DNA of 64,000 nt from DATCJA01 sp963814955 (lineage in GTDB: Bacteria; Acidobacteriota; Vicinamibacteria; Vicinamibacterales; UBA2999). The position numbers were made by a program, and so were the translations under genes. Numbering within the stretch: position 1 is the stretch's first letter; each line of letters begins with the position of its first letter. Below, piece after piece: positions 16,213-24,844 of this stretch. Location of the stretch: positions 744,001-808,000 of the forward strand of contig CAWFEX010000004.1 in NCBI GenBank assembly GCA_963814955.1, given 5' to 3'. The notes under the pieces were generated by a model. It had not been told where the DNA came from, made no database searches, and worked only from the letters and a program-made list of their open reading frames with translations.

Positions 16213-17163
16213 ATGCGTATCGGAATCGATCTCGGCGGCACGAAGATCGAGGGCATCGCGCTCGACGGCAGCGTCGAGATCGCGCGTTTGCGTGTCAGCA
16301 CTCCACGTGGTGATTACGACGCGACGCTGGGTGCCGTCGTGCGACTGGTGCGCACGCTGGAGGAGCGCGCCGGCGCCAGGGGATCCGTTGGCGTCGGTAT
16401 TCCCGGGACGGTGTCGCCCGGGACGGGCCTGGTGAAGAACGCCAACTCGGTCTGTTTGATCGGCCGGCCGCTGAAGGCGGATCTCGAACGCCTTCTCGAT
16501 CGGCCGGTCCGTATCGCCAACGACGCGAACTGTTTCGCCGTCTCCGAAGCCGCGGATGGGGCAGGGGCAGGCGCCGCCGTGGTCTTCGGGGTCATTGTCG
16601 GCACGGGCACGGGCGCCGGCATTGTCGTGCGCGGCGAGGTGCTGACCGGTCCGAACGGAATTGCAGGTGAGTGGGGACACAATCCGCTGCCGTCGCCGAC
16701 TGACGAGGAGCGGCCCGGGCCACGGTGCTACTGCGGCAGGTTCGGGTGCATCGAGACCTTCCTGTCAGGCCCCGGCATGCAAGCCGATTACGAACGGGCG
16801 ACCGGACGTCGAGCCGCCGCGGTCGAGATCGTCTCCGCCGCATCCGCAGGCGATCGTCACGCAGCCGCCGCGCTCGAGCGTTACGAATCGCGGATGGCGC
16901 GCGCGCTGGCCGCCATCATCAATGTTCTCGATCCCGACGTCATCGTGCTCGGCGGCGGCATGTCGAACATCGAGCGCTTGTACGCCAACGTACCGGCGTT
17001 GTGGGCGTCACATGTCTTTGCGTCTTCTGCGGGCAGCGAGCTCGTTCGCACGCGCCTCGCGCGCGCACGTCACGGCGACGCCAGCGGCGTTCGTGGTGCG
17101 GCGTGGCTATGGGCGGACGCAGTTGCGGTGACGGAGAGAGTTTCACCGTCACACGAACAGTGA
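16213..17163 (+). CDS. ROK family sugar kinase (fructokinase/N-acetylhexosamine kinase type)
   Basis: An ATP-dependent sugar kinase of 316 residues. The phosphate-1 motif is RIGIDLGGTKIEGIALD at the N-terminus. The catalytic Asp lies in IANDANCFAVSEA. The ROK signature continues with GVIVGTGTGAGIVV and GEWGHNPLP, the sugar-contact E and H. The zinc site is CYCGRFGCIETFLSG. The length and these motifs match bacterial fructokinase/mannokinase and N-acetylglucosamine kinase relatives, which cannot be told apart here. Probably co-transcribed with the VOC gene before it. Confidence 0.92.
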   Translation: MRIGIDLGGTKIEGIALDGSVEIARLRVSTPRGDYDATLGAVVRLVRTLEERAGARGSVGVGIPGTVSPGTGLVKNANSVCLIGRPLKADLERLLDRPVRIANDANCFAVSEAADGAGAGAAVVFGVIVGTGTGAGIVVRGEVLTGPNGIAGEWGHNPLPSPTDEERPGPRCYCGRFGCIETFLSGPGMQADYERATGRRAAAVEIVSAASAGDRHAAAALERYESRMARALAAIINVLDPDVIVLGGGMSNIERLYANVPALWASHVFASSAGSELVRTRLARARHGDASGVRGAAWLWADAVAVTERVSPSHEQ

Positions 17164-17258
17164 AACGTTTTGCCGATGCGGGTGTGGGGACGAAGAGCGA
17201 TGGAGTGAGCCGAGGCACCCCTGGTCGAGGCGCCCCGGCTCGAGACGTGCAACACTGG

Positions 17259-18515
17259 TTACCGGGTTCCCGACGGGTTCCTGACTTCGACCAGCGCTAC
17301 CTGATTGATACCGCTGTTCGCCAGAACCAGATTACCCTCGCGCGTCGCCATCATGTTCCGGATGACGTGGCCGCCCTGCGGGATGGCCCAGGTCTGGAAT
17401 TTCTCGGTCTTCGTGTCGAATCGGACGAGCGTGTTCGGCTTCACGCCCGACTCGCTGTACCACACGATGTCGCCAACTGTTGCAATGCCGTACGGCCGCG
17501 AGTCCTTCCCGCCGGGCGACATCCATTCCTTGAACTGGCCGGTCTTCGGATCGAAGCGGCCGAGGTAACCGAGCGGAAAGTCCGTATACCAGATGTTGTC
17601 GTCCGCCGTAATCGCGATGCGGCGCGGGCGCGCGTCGGCGCGCGGCAACGTGTATCCTTGATCTCCATCGATACCGTGTCCATGCTCGCGAGCTTCGGCT
17701 GCCGGAAGTCGACGTACCAGACAAGGTTCTTGGAGTCCACCTGAACGCCATAGGGATAGCTTGGATCCGAAGGCGACTTGACGATCTTCATCTCCCCGTT
17801 CGTGGGGTTCAGCCTGCCAACATGCCCTGACTGAAGCGTGAAGAACAGCATCCCTTTGCGGTCGAAGATGGGTGTGTGCGGACCGCGAGCGCCCTCGAGA
17901 TTCAGCTTGTACTCCGTCACGGCGCCCGTCTTCGGGTCGAGCTTGCCGACTTCCTGCACGTTGATGCCGGTGTACCAGATGTTTCCGCTGCTGTCTTCGA
18001 CCAGACCGTGTGGGCCTGAATTCGGCGTGTCGAGCGGGAACTCTTTCATCGCGCCGGTTTTCGGGTCGACGCGTCCAAGCCTGCTCTGCGTACTGGCCGG
18101 TCCACCAGATCGAGCCGTCACGTGCCGCAAGTGGATCGTGCGGCCGCTGGCCCAGCGTCGGCGCCGTCCACACTTTGATGTTCACGTTGACGGGCCCAGG
18201 CACGATCACAGCCTTGGGAATATTGGGCTTCTCTGGGAAGTGCATCGCCAGATAGTTGGTGATGGTGTCGGCCTGATCCTTGGGCAGAGCGATCATCGTG
18301 CCGAAAAGGCGCGGCCACTCCTCACGCGTGAAGCCGAACGAGTTGGTGATGAAGTTGAGGCCGTGACACTTCGTGCACGTCGTGGAAACGAGCTCTTTTC
18401 CGGGCCCGTCGGGTATCTGGACCTGCTCTCCGCGCTGGCCCTGGACATCCGTGGACAGGATCGAGCCGATGAAGGCCGCCGCCACGGCCAGGAATAACAG
18501 TGTTCCCTTTCGCAT
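17259..18515 (-). CDS. Cytochrome c / streptogramin-lyase-like beta-propeller fusion (two compensating frameshifts)
   Basis: A secreted protein with a signal peptide (MRKGTLLFLAVAAAFIGSIL) and a one-heme cytochrome c-like domain near residues 30-85 (heme motif CTKCH, codons near 18362-18376). It is followed by a Vgb-type propeller with blades such as NIWYTGINVQEVGKLDPKTG and DNIWYTDFPLGYLGRFDPKTG. The middle third reads in a different frame: the shift is about 18083-18089 and the return about 17654. The return point reads KDTRC but would be KEYTLPRAD if a missing base restored GAGTAC. The chosen ATG has a gaggaa ribosome site. Possibly an electron-transfer or dehydrogenase-associated protein rather than an antibiotic lyase. 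Confidence 0.85.
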   Translation of the reverse strand: MRKGTLLFLAVAAAFIGSILSTDVQGQRGEQVQIPDGPGKELVSTTCTKCHGLNFITNSFGFTREEWPRLFGTMIALPKDQADTITNYLAMHFPEKPNIPKAVIVPGPVNVNIKVWTAPTLGQRPHDPLAARDGSIWWTGQYAEQAWTRRPENRRDERVPARHAEFRPTRSGRRQQRKHLVHRHQRAGSRQARPEDGRRDGVQAESRGRSRSAHTHLRPQRDAVLHASVRACWQAEPHERGDEDRQVAFGSKLSLWRSGGLQEPCLVRRLPAAEAREHGHGIDGDQGYTLPRADARPRRIAITADDNIWYTDFPLGYLGRFDPKTGQFKEWMSPGGKDSRPYGIATVGDIVWYSESGVKPNTLVRFDTKTEKFQTWAIPQGGHVIRNMMATREGNLVLANSGINQVALVEVRNPSGTR

Positions 18516-18735
18516 AGCGCTGTTCCTCACATGAAGTTGCGTCTGGAGTGGTGGACCGCCCTCTTTTCCTGATGCCCGAAGTGTAGGGCAGTTTCGCTGT
18601 CGGATTCAACCCGGAACCGCCGCGCCTCGCCTGCCCATCAGACGGCCAGATTATTGCTGCACAGCCAGGTATGGGGCGATTTCGCGCCAAGACTTGTACC
18701 GTTTGCCGGCTGAGCCGGCGCCAAGAGGACACAAA

Positions 18736-19656
18736 GTGGAGCTGATCGTTCAGCCTGATGACGGCGTGGAGGCCGTGCTCGCGGCCATCAAGAGAGCCAA
18801 GAAGAGCTTGGACCTCGTCATCTTTCGGCTCGATCTGAAAGAGATCGAAAAGGCCGCGGAGGCCGCCGTGGGACGGGGCGTGAACGTCAGCGCGCTCATT
18901 GCGCATACCCACTCCGGTTCCGACAAGCGGCTTCGCCAGCTGGAGCTGCGGATGTTGGAAAAAGGGGTGAGCGTGAGCCGCACGGGCGACGAGTTCGTCC
19001 GGTATCACCACAAGCAGATGATCGTCGATCGCGAAGAGCTTCACGTGTACGGGTTCAACTACACGCGCGACGACATGAAGAGCCGCAGCTTCGGGATCAT
19101 CACCAGGAACAAACCGCTGGTCCACGAAGCGCTCCGCCTGATCGAAGCCGATACCACTCGCCGGGAGTTCGAGCCCATGCAGGAGGGACTCGTGGTGAGC
19201 CCCGAGAACGCGCGCGAGCAGTTGGCCACCTTCATCAAGCGCACGAAGAAATCACTGGCGATCTACGATCCGAAGCTCACCGACACGCAGATGCTCAGGC
19301 TTCTGAATCTGCGCGCGAAGGCGGGGGTCGACATTAGAGTGATCGGCAAGACGGGAAGGCGGGCCGGCGCTCTACGGGTGCAGAAAATGCCGGACCTGCG
19401 CCTCCACGTGCGCGCGATGATTCGCGACGGCGACACCCTGTTCGTCGGCAGCCAGAGTCTGCGGGCGCTCGAGCTCGATGCGCGGCGCGAGGTCGGACTC
19501 ATCGTTCGCGACGCCGCCATCGTCAAGAGGTTCCAGGGGATCTTCGACGCCGACTGGGCGAAAACGGATCTCGGCAAGAAGGAACAGCGACAATTTGAAA
19601 AGGAACTGAAGCTCGCGGCGGCCGACGACGTCGTGCTCGCAGTCGAGACCTCGTAA
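18736..19656 (+). CDS. Phospholipase D-like domain protein
   Basis: About 306 residues with two PLD-like halves. The first HKD motif is intact as HHKQMIVDREELHVYGFNYT. The second reads LHVRAMIRDGDTLFVGSQSL, so the HxK lysine is Arg. It is charged, contains no membrane helix and is probably cytosolic, unlike typical cardiolipin synthases. The GTG at 18736 is preferred because agagga precedes it by 7 bases; an upstream TTG at 18694 is also in frame. Possible roles are lipid headgroup or nucleic-acid phosphodiester cleavage, but this is not known. It stands alone, divergent from the cytochrome fusion gene. Confidence 0.82.
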   Translation: MELIVQPDDGVEAVLAAIKRAKKSLDLVIFRLDLKEIEKAAEAAVGRGVNVSALIAHTHSGSDKRLRQLELRMLEKGVSVSRTGDEFVRYHHKQMIVDREELHVYGFNYTRDDMKSRSFGIITRNKPLVHEALRLIEADTTRREFEPMQEGLVVSPENAREQLATFIKRTKKSLAIYDPKLTDTQMLRLLNLRAKAGVDIRVIGKTGRRAGALRVQKMPDLRLHVRAMIRDGDTLFVGSQSLRALELDARREVGLIVRDAAIVKRFQGIFDADWAKTDLGKKEQRQFEKELKLAAADDVVLAVETS

Positions 19657-19669
19657 TCTCAAACTTTTG

Positions 19670-19752
19670 TAGGGGCCGACCTGCCCACCTCCGCCGAAGG
19701 CTATGGTGGGCCCACCGAAGCGGTCCGCGAAGGTGGGCAGGTCGGCCCTGGC
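19670..19752. repeat. Long inverted repeat (GGCCGACCTGCCCACC...GGTGGGCAGGTCGGCC)
   Basis: The left arm, ggggccgacctgcccacct, and the right arm, aggtgggcaggtcggccc, are near-perfect complements around a loop with smaller palindromes (gtgggcccac). It lies between convergent genes 19656 and 19757 and would form a strong hairpin in RNA from either side. Confidence 0.85.
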
Positions 19753-19756
19753 GGCG

Positions 19757-20758
19757 TCAGGCCGATCGCAACCCTGCCACCGCTTTGCCGACGCGGAGCG
19801 ACGCGTAGAAGATTCGGCCCACCGGGATGCCCCCGCGCAGCCGGTGCCTGCCGATGGCCTCGAGCCCTGCCGACGCGATGCATCCGCAGTTCGAGCAATC
19901 GGGATTGCCGCCGAACTGACATGGGGTAATGCGCCGCTCGAGATCGGATGAAAAGCAGGAGGTCGTCTGCGCGAAGATGCACTCCTCGGGCGATGCCGGC
20001 GGCCGGGAGTACACATTCAACATGCCGTCGAGCATCTGCAGCTTTGATATCTCGCCCCGCAGACGTCGCAAGTCGGCAATGACCCGCGCCCGATCGGCCA
20101 CGGTCAACCGCTCGGCCGACAGTTCTCCCTTCTGCGGTGTGTAAAGACTCACCCAGATCAGCCGCGTATCGGGATTGCCTTCCCACAGCCGGAGGAATTC
20201 CTCGAGATATCCCTCGCGCCGGGCCTGCTGGCGTGTCACCGTGCAGTGGACGGTGATCTGGTGGCCGGCAATGTGCTTGAGGATGCGGTCGTAGGTGGCG
20301 GGCTTCCTGCGCTCGTCGTGTTCCGGTGGAAGGCCGTCAATCGACACCACAACCTGAAGCCGCCTCAGCGCAGCCCATTCGATGGGTATCGGACGCACTG
20401 CACTCGTCACGAGCTGGGTGTGAATGCCGCGTTCGGCCAGACGGGGAAGAATGATCCCCAGCTCCCGGTAGCGGACCAGCGGCTCTCCTCCGACGATCGA
20501 AATGTGCAGCGGTCGATGGCGCTCGACCAGTGCCATGAAGCGCTCGACGAGCTCGTTGCCCTTGTAGTCGGCCAGGCCGCGCAGCGTGACGTCGCCGCCA
20601 AGGTGATCGTCGCCGTAGGCATAACAGCCGGGGCACCGGAGCGGGCACTCTTTCGTGATTTCGATCGACAGATTCGGACGGTGTCCCGTCAGAATCCGTC
20701 CCCACGCCTGGATCATGTCCTTCGAGTGCAGGCCCTTGTTGTTCATGTCGGCGTCCAT
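19757..20758 (-). CDS. Radical SAM protein with C-terminal cysteine cluster
   Basis: An iron-sulfur enzyme of about 333 residues. The SAM cluster motif is CPLRCPGCYAYGD (CxxxCxxC, codons near 20624-20660). A glycine-rich SAM-binding strand reads ISIVGGEPLVR. Six or more further cysteines near the end (CIFAQTTSCFSSD, CQFGG, DCSNCGCIA) look like a SPASM-type auxiliary cluster region. HpnH-like and peptide-modifying families share this design. No precursor peptide gene was recognised nearby. The ATG at 20758 is used; the frame extends upstream to a TTG. It is divergent from the SET-domain gene, with 48 bases between them. Confidence 0.87.
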   Translation of the reverse strand: MDADMNNKGLHSKDMIQAWGRILTGHRPNLSIEITKECPLRCPGCYAYGDDHLGGDVTLRGLADYKGNELVERFMALVERHRPLHISIVGGEPLVRYRELGIILPRLAERGIHTQLVTSAVRPIPIEWAALRRLQVVVSIDGLPPEHDERRKPATYDRILKHIAGHQITVHCTVTRQQARREGYLEEFLRLWEGNPDTRLIWVSLYTPQKGELSAERLTVADRARVIADLRRLRGEISKLQMLDGMLNVYSRPPASPEECIFAQTTSCFSSDLERRITPCQFGGNPDCSNCGCIASAGLEAIGRHRLRGGIPVGRIFYASLRVGKAVAGLRSA

Positions 20759-20806
20759 TATGAGGCAGTGAGTCGGACTCAACAACCTTTGTTATCCTGT
20801 GTGCGG

Positions 20807-21224
20807 ATGCCTCGGGACTCCTGGCTGCCGCGAATCGCGCGACGGCGATCGAATGTGCATGGTTGGGGCGTGTTCGCGGTCGAGCCTATTCACAAGAACA
20901 AGAGAATCATCGACTACGCCGGCGAGCTGATCGATCACAAGGAGAGCCTCAAACGCGAGACGAGAGTACCTGAAACGCGGCGAGATCTGGTGCTTCACCG
21001 TAAACCGGCGGTGGGTGCGCGACGCGAACGTGGACGGCAATGTCGCCAGATTCATCAACCACTCGTGCCGGCCCAATTGCTACAGCCACATCGTCGGGCA
21101 GACCATCTGGATCCGTGCGGCACGGAACATCGAGCCAGGTGAAGAGCTGACATACGACTACTACACGGACGGCGAGATGGTGATTCAGTGCCACTGCCGG
21201 CCGGGGTGCACACGCAAGCTGTGA
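20807..21224 (+). CDS. SET-domain lysine methyltransferase-like protein (one frameshift near 20966)
   Basis: A compact SET protein of about 139 residues when the frame is joined. The N-terminal part reads HGWGVFAVEPIHKNKRIIDYAGE, the SET start. A shift near the GTAC at 20966-20969 is needed to continue as YLKRGEIWCFTVNRRWVRDANVDGN, followed by the active-site pseudoknot motif FINHSCRPNCY and EPGEELTYDYY. The end, CHCRPGC, is a post-SET zinc motif. Relatives methylate lysines on histones in eukaryotes and on ribosomal or DNA-binding proteins in some bacteria. It overlaps the next start (GTGA), so it is coupled to the SpoIID-like gene. Confidence 0.85.
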
Positions 21225-22207
21225 AGAGCGCAGCGAGGGAGACGCGGCGGATGGCGTTCGTGGCGCTTTTGCTGGCTGCTTCTCTTGCGGCACCGTTTTC
21301 GGCGAGAGGGGTCGTTCAGGAAGATGTGACGGAATCACAGCTTGCCGCGGCTAGCGCCGGGAGAATAGTCCGCGTGGGTCCGGCGAGCGGCTCTGCCGGT
21401 CGAGTCACCGCAATTCCACTGGAGGTCTATGTCGCGCGCGTGCTCGCGGGCGAAGGTGAGCCCAATGCTCCCGATGCCGCGCGCCAGGCGCTCGCCGTCG
21501 CGATTCGGACCTACGCGCTTGTGAACGACGGACGTCACGCCCGCGAAGGCTTCGACCTCTGCGACGGCACGCATTGTCAGGTGCCGCGTGCCTCGGTCGC
21601 CGCCACGCGCCGGGTGGCGCTGGCCACCGCAGGACGCATACTCACGTACAACGGAAGTCCCGCCCAACTCTTCTACTCGGCGTCGTGCGGCGGCTATTCG
21701 GAGAGCGCCGCTCAGGTGTGGCCCGGTGTCGAATTTCCGTATCTGCGGGTCTCCGCCGATGACGTCCATCAGGACGATCCGCCATGGACGCTGACGCTGA
21801 CGCTCGAGCAGATCGAACAGGCGCTCGAGCGGGTCGGCTTTGAAGGACGCTTGCGTGGAGTCCGCATCGGCGAGCGTAACCAGTCGGGACGCGCGGCGCG
21901 GCTGGAAGTGCCGGGATTGGTGCCCGCCTTTATTGCCGGCGAGCCATTTCGCGCCGCCATCGGTTACGTGACGCTGCGGAGCACGGCGTTTTCAATCGAG
22001 ACGACCGGGAGCAGCGTGCGATTCACAGGCCGCGGGTTCGGCCATGGCGTTGGCATGTGCGTCATTGGGGCGGGCCGACGGGCCGCTCGAGGCGAAAGCG
22101 TCGAAGCCATCCTCGCGCAGTATTACCCCGGCCTCGAGCTGACGCCGCTGAGTGCGGCCGCGCGCGACAGACGAAGTGTCCGGCTTCAGCCGAACCGAAC
22201 CAGGTAG
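21221..22207 (+). CDS. SpoIID/LytB-domain protein (secreted)
   Basis: A peptidoglycan-acting or amidase-enhancer protein. The GTG at 21221 overlaps the SET stop; a later ATG at 21251 starts a clear signal peptide (MAFVALLLAASLAAPFSARG). The SpoIID domain shows VPLEVYV..VLAGEG-like (here IPLEVYVARVLAGEG), AVAIRTYALVN, YSASCGGYSESA and the C-terminal GRGFGHGVGMCVIGA, where SpoIID proteins usually have GHGVGMSQ. The last ten codons (VRLQPNRTR) come from a family A repeat, which also supplies the stop. Likely acts on denuded glycan strands in the cell wall; its pairing with a SET protein is unexplained. Confidence 0.87.
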   Translation: MKSAARETRRMAFVALLLAASLAAPFSARGVVQEDVTESQLAAASAGRIVRVGPASGSAGRVTAIPLEVYVARVLAGEGEPNAPDAARQALAVAIRTYALVNDGRHAREGFDLCDGTHCQVPRASVAATRRVALATAGRILTYNGSPAQLFYSASCGGYSESAAQVWPGVEFPYLRVSADDVHQDDPPWTLTLTLEQIEQALERVGFEGRLRGVRIGERNQSGRAARLEVPGLVPAFIAGEPFRAAIGYVTLRSTAFSIETTGSSVRFTGRGFGHGVGMCVIGAGRRAARGESVEAILAQYYPGLELTPLSAAARDRRSVRLQPNRTR

Positions 22208-22274
22208 ACGTCAGACAGACGTAGTGTCCGGCTTCGGTAGTCAGACAGACGTAGTGTCCGGCTTCAGCCGGACC
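22171..22274. repeat. Three family A palindromes spanning two convergent gene ends
   Basis: Copies at about 22174-22194, 22222-22236 (truncated) and 22251-22271 contain gtgtccggcttcagccgga. A longer direct repeat, gtcagacagacgtagtgtcc, begins at about 22210 and 22239. The spoIID-like stop (22205-22207) and the asnB-like stop (22241-22243) both lie inside this block. Confidence 0.85.
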
Positions 22275-24225
22275 CGTGATACATCGCACGTCACCGACGG
22301 CCGTGCGCCACTTGGCTCGGGGAGCGTCTGAACGCCGTCGCCATCGATGAAGGTGCGATACCAGAGCTCCAGGTTGAGGAGGGCCCAGACGGCGTCGCCG
22401 CCGGCGCACCGACCGTGGCGATGATCGTCCAGCAGGCGCGACACGGCGGCCGGATTCATGATGCCGCGCTGGCACGTCCGCCGATCCATCAAGACCTCCC
22501 GCGCCACCGTGTTCCATCTGCCGCGCACCCATCCGCCGAACGGAACGGGAAATCCCATTTTGGGTCGCGAAAGGATCGCCGGAGGAATGATGTCCTTCAC
22601 CGCCTCACGCAGAATGCGCTTTGTCGTAAAGCCGTTCAGCTTCATCTTCGGGGGAAGCCGCGCCGCGAACTCAACCAGCACGTGATCGAGAAACGGCACC
22701 CGGCTCTCGATGGACATCGACATGCTCATCTGGTCCTGCTTCATGAGCAGTTCGACGAGATACGTCTTGATGTCCGTGTACAGCAGGCGATCGAGCAGTC
22801 CTGCCGTGCCATTCGCCCGGTTGAAGTACGCGAGCGAAGAGTCGTACGGATTGCCGTTGAGGACGTCAGGATGGAGGAGCGTGTGTTGAGCACGCAAAGG
22901 AATCCCGGCGAAGTTGTCGAGGAACATGTCCGCAGGGTCGCGGCGCACTGCGAGAAACGATCGGCGCGCGATTCTTCCCGCCGCGCCCGGCAGCCGCGAG
23001 ACCCCCGAGGCCACGGCCGATCGAACGACACTCGGCACCAGCCGTTCATATACGCGTCCGGCGTTCCAGTTGACGAGTGCCCGCGGATACTTGCCGTAGC
23101 CGGCCAGCAGCTCGTCGCTCCCTTCGCCGGTGAGCACGACTTTGACGTGCTGGCGCGCCAGCGCCGACACGAAATGCAGCGGCACGCTGGACGGGTGCGC
23201 GATCGGCTCATCTTCGTGCCACACGAGGCGCGGCAGCGCACCGAAAAAATCGTCGTCATCGATCACGACCTCGTGGCTGGTGGCGCCAATGGCGCGCGCG
23301 GCCTGCCGGGCGTACTCGAGTTCGCTGAACCCTCGATCTGCGAATGCGACCGAGAATGTCTGTACGGGTCGATCCATCTCTCGCGCCATCAGCGCGGCGA
23401 CCACGGTACTGTCGATGCCCCCCGACAGGAACGCGCCCAGCGGCACGTCGGCCATCAACCTGAGACGGACTGACTCCTGGAGAAGACCGCGAAAGCGGTC
23501 GACGAGCGCCCGTTCATCCAGACGCTGCAGATCCGGATCGGGGCCGTCCAACGGCACGTCCCAGTACCTGTTCGGTCCGAGCGTGATCGTTTTCGAAGAT
23601 CAGCCGGTGCCCCGGCGCTAGCTTGTAAATACCGTCGAACAGCGTTTCCGTGCCCGACGTGTATCTCAGCGCGAGCAATTCCGACAGGACGTCCTCATTG
23701 GGCCGGGCAGCGATGAGGCCGCTTGCAAGGATGGCTTTGATCTCGGAGGCGAAGACGAGAGCGTCGCCTGCACGAGCCCAGTAGAGCGGCTTGACGCCGA
23801 GCCGGTCGCGTGCCAGCAGCAGACGACGTCTCGGACCATCCCACAGACCAAACGCGAACATTCCCCGGAAGCGATGAACGCAGTCGTCACCCCATTGCTC
23901 GTACGCGTGGACGATGGTCTCGGTGTCGGACCGTGTCCGGGTACTGATGACCGCAGGACTCGAGGTCCGCACGCACGTCGCGATGGTTGTAGATCTCGCC
24001 GTTATAGGTGACCCAGATGCGTGCGTTCTCGTTCGACAGCGGTTGCTGCCCTCCTGCGAGGTCAACGATGCTGAGGCGAACGTGGGAGAGGACGGCGTTG
24101 TCGTCTGCCCACAGGCCCTCGCCGTCCGGACCCCGATGCTTCATCACGTCGCGCATGCATGCTGCACGCGTCCGCATGTCCGGATTCAGCGTCCCGGTCG
24201 TCGCGATCCCTGCGATGCCGCACAT
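22241..24225 (-). CDS. Glutamine-dependent asparagine synthase-like amidotransferase (two frameshifts)
   Basis: An AsnB-type enzyme: an N-terminal glutaminase with Cys2 (MCGIAGIAT) and a C-terminal ATP-binding synthase (LSGGIDSTVVAALM, the PP-loop; GEGSDELLAGYGKY). The three parts read in different frames, joined near the GTAC sites at 23941-23944 and 23564-23567. CGHQY continues as RTRSDTETIVHAYEQWGDD, and HARTEQ continues as YWDVPLDGPD. About 660 residues in total. In exopolysaccharide loci such enzymes are thought to amidate uronic acids or build amino-acid substituents. The last residues, VRLKPDTTSV, derive from the repeat downstream. It is the last gene of the leftward satellite group. 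Confidence 0.88.
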
Positions 24226-24254
24226 GGGTCAGGATTCTCCAGAGCCTCTTCGCG

Positions 24255-24749
24255 TCACTTCGGCTGCAGACGAACCGTTGTGCCCGCAACCGTAACGGGG
24301 TTGCCGCCGGCGTCCGATCCGCTGAAGTTGGTTTGCGCCCTGTGCTCGATGTTGTTCGAGCTGCACCACTCCGTTGCGATTCTGGCTTCAGCGCCCGGCT
24401 CCAGCACGATTCCCAGATCGGCGCGTCTCCTGACTTCGGTGCCATTGAAGAAATCGACGCGATCGCTCACCGTGACGGTCGTGCCCCCGGTGTTCGTCAA
24501 CACCTGTTCGTAGTGCCAGCGGTTGGCAAGGTTGCAGCCGGACACGGCGGCGCCGCTCCATGGGACGGGATTGGGACTGATTGACACTGACATCCGCCCG
24601 GGACTCCCTGGCTCAGCAGGAGGGGCTGCGTCAGTCGAAGACGGAGCGGTGGGTGACGATTCGCTGCCGGCGCATCCCAAGGCGACGAGAGCGGCGAGGC
24701 AGATGACCGCGACGGCGTAAAGACGGAGTATTTTGCGCCAATTGAGCAC
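24255..24749 (-). CDS. Lipoprotein of unknown function
   Basis: A 164-residue protein not recognised as a family. The GTG start follows an ideal ribosome site (aaagggag, 6 bases). The N-terminus is a lipoprotein signal with Cys near residue 22 (VALGCAGSESS). It continues with a Ser/Pro/Ala linker and one beta-rich domain of about 110 residues (ISPNPVPWSGAAVSGC...TNTGGTTVTVSDRVDFFNG...GTTVRLQPK). The pattern resembles an immunoglobulin-like domain with two or three cysteines. It sits between a heparinase and an AsnB gene in the exopolysaccharide region and is probably an outer-membrane or periplasmic accessory. Confidence 0.7.
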   Translation of the reverse strand: MLNWRKILRLYAVAVICLAALVALGCAGSESSPTAPSSTDAAPPAEPGSPGRMSVSISPNPVPWSGAAVSGCNLANRWHYEQVLTNTGGTTVTVSDRVDFFNGTEVRRRADLGIVLEPGAEARIATEWCSSNNIEHRAQTNFSGSDAGGNPVTVAGTTVRLQPK

Positions 24750-24805
24750 CGCGTACTCCCTTTCAGCGGCGAGATCCGTCACGGTCGCGCCGCGAGGAAA
24801 GGACG

Positions 24806-24821
24806 AGCAAAAGCCAGACCT
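24806..24821 (-). promoter_or_regulatory. Candidate sigma54 promoter for the lipoprotein gene
   Basis: On the minus strand aGGtctggcttttGCt has the GG-N10-GC spacing and a TTGCT -12 element. The -24 element (AGGTCT against TGGCAC) keeps only the GG. It lies about 58 bases before the GTG at 24749. Two sigma54 activators are encoded in the window, which makes it plausible but not strong. Confidence 0.35.
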
Positions 24822-24844
24822 GACTCCGCGGATGGGGTAGGACA

